From contig NC_088305.1 in NCBI RefSeq assembly GCF_032854445.1, positions 4,901,606-4,965,605 on the forward strand: DNA of 64,000 nt, written 5' to 3'. This DNA comes from Liolophura sinensis (lineage: Eukaryota; Mollusca; Polyplacophora; Chitonida; Chitonidae). Position 1 is the first letter of the stretch. The number at the start of each line of letters is the position of its first letter. Shown piece by piece: positions 48,301 to 57,300 of the stretch. The position numbers and the translations under genes are program-made. Under the pieces are notes generated by a model that was not told where the DNA came from, did no database searches, and was given only the letters and a program-made list of their open reading frames with translations.

Positions 48301-51300
48301 TAAATGCCACTGAAAGACACATAACTTCAATGTACTATCAACCTTAACTTCTAAATGCCACTAAAAGATGCCACACACCTCAACCTTAAAATGCTGCTGA
48401 AAGAAGCCACCCACATCTACTTTTAAATCCCCATTGAAGGACATATATAACTTCATTATGCTGTCAACCTCAACTTTTAAATGCCATTGAAAGATGCCAC
48501 CTACCTCAACTTTTAAATGCCATTGAAAGATGTCACCTACCTCAACTTTTAAACGCCACTGAAAGATGCCGCCTACCTCAACTTTTGAACGCCACAGAAA
48601 GATGTCACAGAAAGGCGCCACCCACATCAGCTTTTAAATGTCAATGGACATTTAAATGCAACCCACATCAGCTTTTAAACGCCACTGAAAGATGCCATCT
48701 ACCTCAAATTTTAAACGCCACAGAAAGATGCCACAGAAAGGCGCCACCCACATCAGCTTTTAAATGTCAATGGACATTTAAATGCGACCCACATCAACTT
48801 TTAAACGCCACTGAAAGATGCCACCTACCTCAAATTTTAAACGCCACTGAAAGATGCCACAGAAAGGCGCCACCCACATCAGCTTTTAAATGTCAATGGA
48901 CATTTAAATGCGACCCACATCAACTTTTAAACGCCACTGAAAGATGCCACCTACCTCAAATTTTAAACGCCACTGAAAGATGCCACAGAAAGGCACCACC
49001 CACATCAGCTTTTAAATGTCAATGGACATTTAAATGCCACCCACATCAGCTTTTAAATGCCACTGAATGACCATATCCTCATCAACTTGTAACTGCCACT
49101 GGTGTTCCAAGAACACCACCCACCTCACCACCAGTCTGAGACAGATTATTCCCCCTGCAACTGTCATATGACTAGTGCATGCCTGCTGTTTTAAACAGAG
49201 CCCCAAAAGTAACAACTACAACACCAGGAAAGCTGAAGGCCTTGTGCCTGCATGGATATGTCAATGAAAATTGTACATGTGATGATTTAGATGGGTGAAA
49301 ATGTCTTGGTCCCTTGGTGTGCTAGTTCTGTTTTGAACACGAGACATGCACACACATGCTTCATTTTTTTTGTCGTCACATGTATTTGTAAGAGACAAAG
49401 AAAGCTGGCTATGATTTGTACACATCTCCAGTGTGATAGCTCTACCTGACAGGTAAGATATCAAGGCCTCTGCGACTCCGCTCGTACTCGGGAATGGCAT
49501 GCCAGTTAAACTGAAGGTTCCAGTCGAAGCCTCCGACACTGGTGCTGCGTGCACTTCCATACTGGAACTTAAACGTGTCGTCCTCGATCACATCAATCAC
49601 TGGACACACCACATTTGACTTGTTCCGACCAATCCGGTCGAGCAGTGGCTCTAGCCAGCCTAAAAATCAACCACTCAGCATGAAGTTTCACAGGAAAATT
49701 TGCATAATTCTTAACATCATGCTGTTTCTGGAGAGAATCTGTACTGTCTTCACATATGGCTTGAGGAATTCTAAAGATTCATAAATACTTATTTATACAT
49801 TTATTAGATTGATCTGGATTTTAGGATGTGAGCATCAACTCAAGAATCTTTCACTTAAATATACATGTATACGAAGGTGGTGAGCATTGCAGGTGGAGGA
49901 AACAGGGGTACCTGGAATAAAGTGACAAACATTAGCATGAGGCCCACCAACCTCTTACTGTCATTCATACTCTATAAACAATGAGAGAGGTGTCCGCAGT
50001 AAGCCACAGCCCGATGCCTGACAAAACATTTTTACTTAGAGCTCCAGATGAAACAGCACAAGCTGGATTTGATCATGTAACCTCATTGTTCATTGCTTTA
50101 ACATTGTGGGCCATCCAAGCCCCTCCTCTCCCTCCCCCCCCCCCCCCCCCAACATTAATAAGCATGTTCATGAGTAAGCAGCATAATAATTAAGATAAAC
50201 ACACACAAAACATGAATTTAATATTTTAGGCTGTCATATATACAGAAACTCATTTGTCAATAAAGCAGGAAGTCCTAGTCAACCCAGAGATTTTTTGCAC
50301 TAATTAATTAATGTTAAATTTGATAGGAAAGAATTCCCGACTAAATGGTGATTAACACATCTTCCACACACATACGCAGAATTTAACACTTACTACAATA
50401 AGCTGACTAAGAAGTAGGCGCAGAACAAATTGTTTTAACGACAACTAGCTATGCTTTAAACTCTGATACAATGTTATAAGTATATACAGATTATTTATCC
50501 ACACCATGTGGGCACAGCATTATTTCCCTCACCTTTAACTCAACTTCTTTCACTCATCATTTATGCCACTGTAATTCAAAGTTATTTGTTTATGTCAATG
50601 GTGTTTGTTCGAAAATATTTTATCCATACAACATCAGCCAGCTACGTGGTGGAAGTAAACTGAGCAGAGCCACGATCATCCGCAGGTTGCTGGCAGATCT
50701 TCCCATGTATCATCAGAGGGGAAGCCATCATGAGCTGGACTTGAACTCACAGTGATCACATTGGTGCGCTGGGCTAGTCATGAAAGCACCTACCAACTGT
50801 AACTGTCGAAGTGTATATGCAATTTACCTCTACATTAAACTCTGATCTCCTTTTAAAGATAGACATTTTAAGCGTAATTAAAACTTAATACAAGGCCCCT
50901 TATAGAAGGAAGAAAGGACTTTTCTTTATTCTAGGTAACTTATTAATTGCTCGGACATACCTTCAGCACATTCACAGTGAGAATCCAGGTAAGTAAGCAC
51001 CTGCCCTGTGGCCACGGAGTACCCCAGGAGACGTGCCCTAATTAAGCCCTCTCTCTGCTTGGTCCGCACGACCTTTACCTTGCCCAACTTGGCTATGTAG
51101 TCCTCCAGTGGCTTCTGCAGGTGTTCTAGAAAATAAAAACCATCAACATGTATCACGTATCAAGTCGTATTTCCTGCTTAATAAGACTGGATGTAAATTT
51201 ACTTAGGCAACTATTCAAAATACATTGTACATTCGTTGGACATAACATTAAATTTTTCTCTTTAATGTTAATTTTTTCAAAATCCCAATCTTATTTAGTA

Positions 51301-54300
51301 GTCACATCAATATTCTCCAGTTTATCTGACAGGGTTAGGAGACACCCAACAATGCATGTTTAAAAGACAGCCTTATTTATTAATTCCATGTGCCATAAAG
51401 ACTGAGGTCAGTTTGGTCATTTGACAAAAAAATTAAATTGCATTAGAGTTTTCCTGAGCTTTTACTTCGCCTTTAACATCGTACCTTTAAGGCTTTTACC
51501 AGTCTTTCTGGCAAGACACTCCATAGTACAGACAATAATTCAAGCGATACGTAGCCTATCCCAACATCATCAATGTTAAAGCTCAGCTCAGAAAATACAG
51601 TACCAAAGTCTGAGCTTTTATCCAATATGCTAATACTGTTATTTCAGCTTTGTATTAGTAACAGGATTACGGGACATGTGTACAAACTCACCCATGTCTG
51701 AGAAGTCATCGACTAAGATGATCTCCTTCAAAAGGTGTGGCGGAGAGCGGTCAATAATACTGTGCACTGTCCTCAGCAGCACTGTAAAGGCCTCGTTGTG
51801 GAAACACACGATTACGCTGGTATCGGGTAAATTGTCACTGTACTTCACGTCTTTACATCTATGGGAAAAAACGGACATGTATGTCACATCAAAGGTTTCT
51901 ACACATTGTATTGAAGATTTTCAAAAAAAAAAGGTCCAAAAGTTCATATACATATACTGTAATTCTTCAGCCTTTTCGTATGATTGCAATGTGTTTATTC
52001 AAATATATTCTGAAGGCAATATTCTGTGAAGACTGATGATTTACTTTTTGTGAAGCTCCAATACTGGCCAATCCAACCAATGCCGTTATGTCTCAAAAAT
52101 CAAATAACAAATAGGTATAAGCTTCGCTGAAAGTTGCTCTTTCATATGCGAAAAGGTCGAAGGAAATAGGGTAGTGCTCATTGCAAATTTACTGTCAAAA
52201 ACACTCCACATTGATCATGTTTAGAATCACCTTAAATGACCATAAATTTCGTCAATGACCAACTTGTGCATATTTCCTGATTCCGAAAGTTCTACTGATT
52301 TTGGAAAGGTGTTCTGAGGTTTTCTTGGAACATGGGATGATATTCAACTGGAAAATTTTAAGTTTCAACACCAAAAGTAACATTCTGTGACACATATTTG
52401 CCTCTAAAAATGCAGTTTAGAGGGTGAAATTTTGGGTCATTTAGGGTAAATTCCTAGCAATATATCAAAAGTTCATATCAATGTCTGCATGCAGAAAATG
52501 AGCCATTTATCAACTGAAAGTCACAAACTCTCTCAAAAATTCAGACATTTCAGGTCTGCTAAATGGAAGGATACAAATAAACTTGAATGGACATTTACAA
52601 ACTAACACAAACTGTACAACCACCACATGTAAATAAGTACTTCAACTTGCAAACCTCAAAAATTACAACCGTGACTCTACAGTAAATACAACTTTACATT
52701 CATACAATATGCAAACTATCTGTAAAAAATTGTCGGCCTTTGTGCATGAAAAAGAATTTTATATGAACAAGTTTTCACAAGCTAATTTTTTTTAGCTTCA
52801 AAATTGTTTTAAAAAAGAGAATCAAAAATACATGAATAATACAAAGACACAACACTGTAAAAAAGTTTTGTCAGTTTCATGACAGCAGCATGCAAGCATG
52901 GTTTTTTTGCCAGACACTGTTTTGCAGACAAAAACTTGGCCATATGCCAGCTGGAGACTGAAACTCATTTCTTTCAATCCACTTCATAATAATGAGCATA
53001 TTCCAGGTACCACATAATACATAAGTGAGTGCTTGGGATTTTTAACCTCGTACTTAACAATTACTCAGTCATATGATGACAAAGGAATCCTTAGAGTGCA
53101 TGTAATATGCCTCCTTGTTGCAGGGCAGATTCCACCACTCTTTTATCTAGTGCTGCTTCACTGAAACGCCTTACCCAAGGCAAGTAAGCTGCCCTGCTCG
53201 AGCCATTATACTGACATGGGTCAACCAGTCATTGCACGATCCCCTTCATGCTGAATGCCAAGTGAGGAAATTACAGCTTCCTCTTTTAAAGCCTTAGGTG
53301 TGACTCGATCCAGGATTGACCCTGGGTTTACTACTCTCAAACCGGACGATCTACCAACTATGCTATCGGGGCCGGTGTCACACAATATATGATGTGGACA
53401 AACTTGACAGAGTCAGAGTATGAGCATGTATGTATGTCTACATGAGGCCTTCATTCAATGTATGGTTTTTAGACATACAGCATAGACAGAAAACAAGAGC
53501 AGCTGACAAAAGGTTACACGTAACAGGTGAAATATGGCCTCTTGTCAGTTTACCTCAGTTAGGCCTGTTTTATAACCCTCCAAAAATAGGACCCTCTTCT
53601 AAAGTTCACATAGACCATTAGAGGACAGTAGTAAGACCACAGAGCTTTATCATCAACCAAGAAAATAAAACAACAACTGGGTAACGGAACCATCCAACAA
53701 ATAATTTTTTTAAGAATAAAGGAGTATACCTGAATGCTATCTGGAAGCAGTGTCATATATTGTTTCAAATGCAAACAAGTGCAACCAGACAACTAAAGGA
53801 ATTTGTTATTTGAACAACCAATTATCATTTCATATGATGCAGCCATACAGCCACGTGCAATATTTTTGTTNNNNNNNNNNNNNNNNNNNNNNNNNNNNNN
53901 NNNNNNNNNNNNNNNNNNNNNNNNNNNNNNNNNNNNNNNNNNNNNNNNNNNNNNNNNNNNNNNNNNNNNNNNNNNNNNNNNNNNNNNNNNNNNNNNNNNN
54001 NNNNNNNNNNNNNNNNNNNNNNNNNNNNNNNNNNNNNNNNNNNNNNNNNNNNNNNNNNNNNNNNNNNNNNATTTTTGCTGTACGAAATCATGTTATTGAA
54101 TGAATGCCTTTTAGGGTGAAAAGGGGGCACAGAAAAACACATTTATCCTACATGTACATCAGATTAGATACATCTACTTGGTCAGGCGGGCACGTGTATA
54201 TTCCCGTATCCTGCAGCCAACATCATACATGTATGCATCTTCTGACTAGGTTATCTCCCTTTGTTTGTTTATGAAAACAAAGATCATATCACTCAAGCGA

Positions 54301-57300
54301 TTTGCCCATCATCAGTCTTTAGCACTGAATTGATGGGTCTTTTGCAGGAGAATTTTGTGAATTTATCCTGTAAGTATTTGTATGTGTCATGCAATGATTT
54401 ATTTATTTCCTTGAATAAAGCCTTACTCAAGAATATTTTCACTTATATTTATTTATTTATTTGATTGGTGTTTTAGGTCGTACTCAAGAATATTTCATGT
54501 ATAGGATGGTGGCCAGCATTATGATGGGAGGAAACCAAGCAGAACACTGGATAAACCCACGATCATTGGCAGGTTACTGACAGGCCTTCCTACGTAAGGT
54601 CGGAGAGGGGGTCAGCATGAGCTGGACTGCTGCATTATGGTCATGGGAAAACCCATGACCATTTGCAGGTTGCTGACTCACCAATTACAACAAGAGAGGA
54701 AACCTGCATGAGCTGACCATAGAAAGTCAGAAGACTTTGAAGACAGCATTCACTGGAACATACCCTATACTTGCATGACAACATTAACTTTTCAGACCGG
54801 GAGGAGGGAGGGGAAATTGATTTGCAGGTAGGAACAGAATACATGTAAAAGGCTGTATGACCAGACCTAATGCTCACCCCCCGCCCACCTCACAAGCTCC
54901 AGTCTTAACCCCTCCCACCCCCACACCCCATCCCCTTCCATATCCATGACTACTCACTCCTTATCTCTCACATCAGGCAGCGACCGGTGCAAGGAGATCA
55001 TATCGCTGGCATACTGGTTGAACGCGTTGTTTTTCCAGCCATCATCAAACTTTTTTTTCTCTTCAGGTGATAGTTTTTTGGGATCGATTTGCACAGCTTT
55101 GCCGCCCTCTCCTGCCAAGACAAACATATTATCTGAGTTTTAAGGGTGAAAAAGCCAGCCAATACATCAATGCAGAGGCCTCTCTGCTACCTTCATATCC
55201 TCTCTCTCAGACCACTCCATACCAACCCTATTTACTGGGTAAATGTTTTCCCTTTAGCTCAGTGTCCACACATTCTTAACAAGAGCTACAGAACAAACTC
55301 TACCTTGAAGCGTCAGACAACGTCTGAGGTCAGCCTACTCGATAAGTCCACCCCATCCTCATCAGTAACAGTTCTTCGGGGTCATAAACTGTGTGGGTCT
55401 CCGAGCAGATACCCCACAATAAGCATGTGACCTCAGAACTCGACTTCTTTCACACATGGATTGTAATGCATGTTTATTTGTTTGCGGTTACGTCTCCCGT
55501 TCAACATTTTTTCTACAAGTCTTATGCCATGTTGGTGTCTCCAGAGGAATCTACAAATTCTCTGTTCATGGATGTATTTGAACTGGTACTTCTTGTGTTC
55601 CAGCCATGGAGAGGCAAGCATCTTAGCCATTAGGCCAAGATCAGCTCCTTTACCACTAATTAAACCATTTGATAATGGTTCTGCATGTAGAAGCAGACAG
55701 CAAACAGCAATTTGTTTTTTAGAAAGTTAGAAATACAATTAATACTAACTAATGTGCATAATTCTGTGTCTGGGGAGAAACCATTTTGACAAAAAAAAGT
55801 TGAAGAATTCCAGGGCTTGATAATTACAAAGATTTATTAAGTACCTCAGCCAAAGAGGCTATGTTTTTGTCGTCGTTTATTTGCCTGTCCGTAGGCACCT
55901 TTACAGAAAATAGTTATGCAGATTTGGGTGAAATTTTGAGCACAGTTTGGCATTGGACTTCAACCATGGTAACCCAGTACCTAGTATTAGATTTCTTTTA
56001 TTTGTTTTCCTATTTTTTTCCAGGGGGAAGGGGGGGGGGGGGCTTTTTGTTGTTTGGATACACTACTGTTTAAAATAAATTGTGTCTACTGCATGTAAAC
56101 AATGAAAACCACTTTCACGATTACCAATTAGATAAAATAAGGAAATAGCATAACTATCACAGCTCACAATGCAGTTACTAAAACAGATGCTATCTGGAAT
56201 AATTTATACTTTCACATGCATTCAATACACTACACCTCTGGCCGTACTTGGGAAGGTTTGTCAGCAACTTGCGGATGGTTGTGGGTTTCCCACGGGCTTT
56301 GCCCGGTTTCCACCCACCATAAAGCTGGCCCCCGTATAAGTGAAATACTCTTGAGTATGGCGCAAAACACCAATCAAATAAATAAATAAATAAATACACT
56401 ACACAATAATCTACATGCAGCTGATAATATCCTACATGTATATATAGGAATTTCATATATTGACTGTTGCCTAGAGGTTAATTCAAGAATTTCCTCCTCA
56501 AGTTTATCAAAACTTGTGTTGTAATTTCTTAATTCCCACATAACCAAACAACAACAACTGGATTACAACTTCTATTTATTCCGTTTCAGTATAATTGTGC
56601 AAATCACTATGGTTGATAATGCTATTGGTACCCAGACCAAAACGTCGCTTGCTGAATAAATAAAAGTTGTTATCCATATATTTGTGTTGTTATGGAACTC
56701 AACTCCTGAATGCCACTAAATAAAGTTAATGGACACATATTTCTATTTTTCATAACAACAATGTTTAAATATTACCCCAATTTCATTTCTTGCATCTTAA
56801 TTTTGCTGTAAATTTAACTACAGAGCACTAACCACCAGGCCGCTGTGGCCCCACCCTTCTACAATAATGAACTGATGTTACACGTATTTGTCGCTGGTTG
56901 GATTGAATGCAACTTAACAAGTTTGTCAGATGCCTACATGAAGACGGCAATGGTTATAAAGATACGAGTACTACGGATTCCTCTGCAAGGACACTTAAAT
57001 CTCACCACTGATGTATATGAATGAAAAAGTCTTGAAAACGGCTTCTTACACCAATCAATGAAAGAAATAAATAACGAATAACAACATGATAAATCCATAT
57101 GCACACAAATACAAAATACAGTACGGTCATTAAATGACATAAATTTTTGCCCATGACTAGGTTAACTTTTCCCGATTCTTAATTGAGTTCTACTGTTTTA
57201 AAATCATAGCATGATATTCCGCTGGAAAAGGTTTCAGCACCAACAATATTTATAAGACATATATTTACCTATGTAAAAATGCGCTTTTCAGACGGAATTT

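Noticed and set aside
48585-49070. Plus-strand open frame of 161 codons with repeated [19 protein letters not shown]
   Set aside because: A by-product of the 121-bp higher-order repeat inside the GALNT intron.
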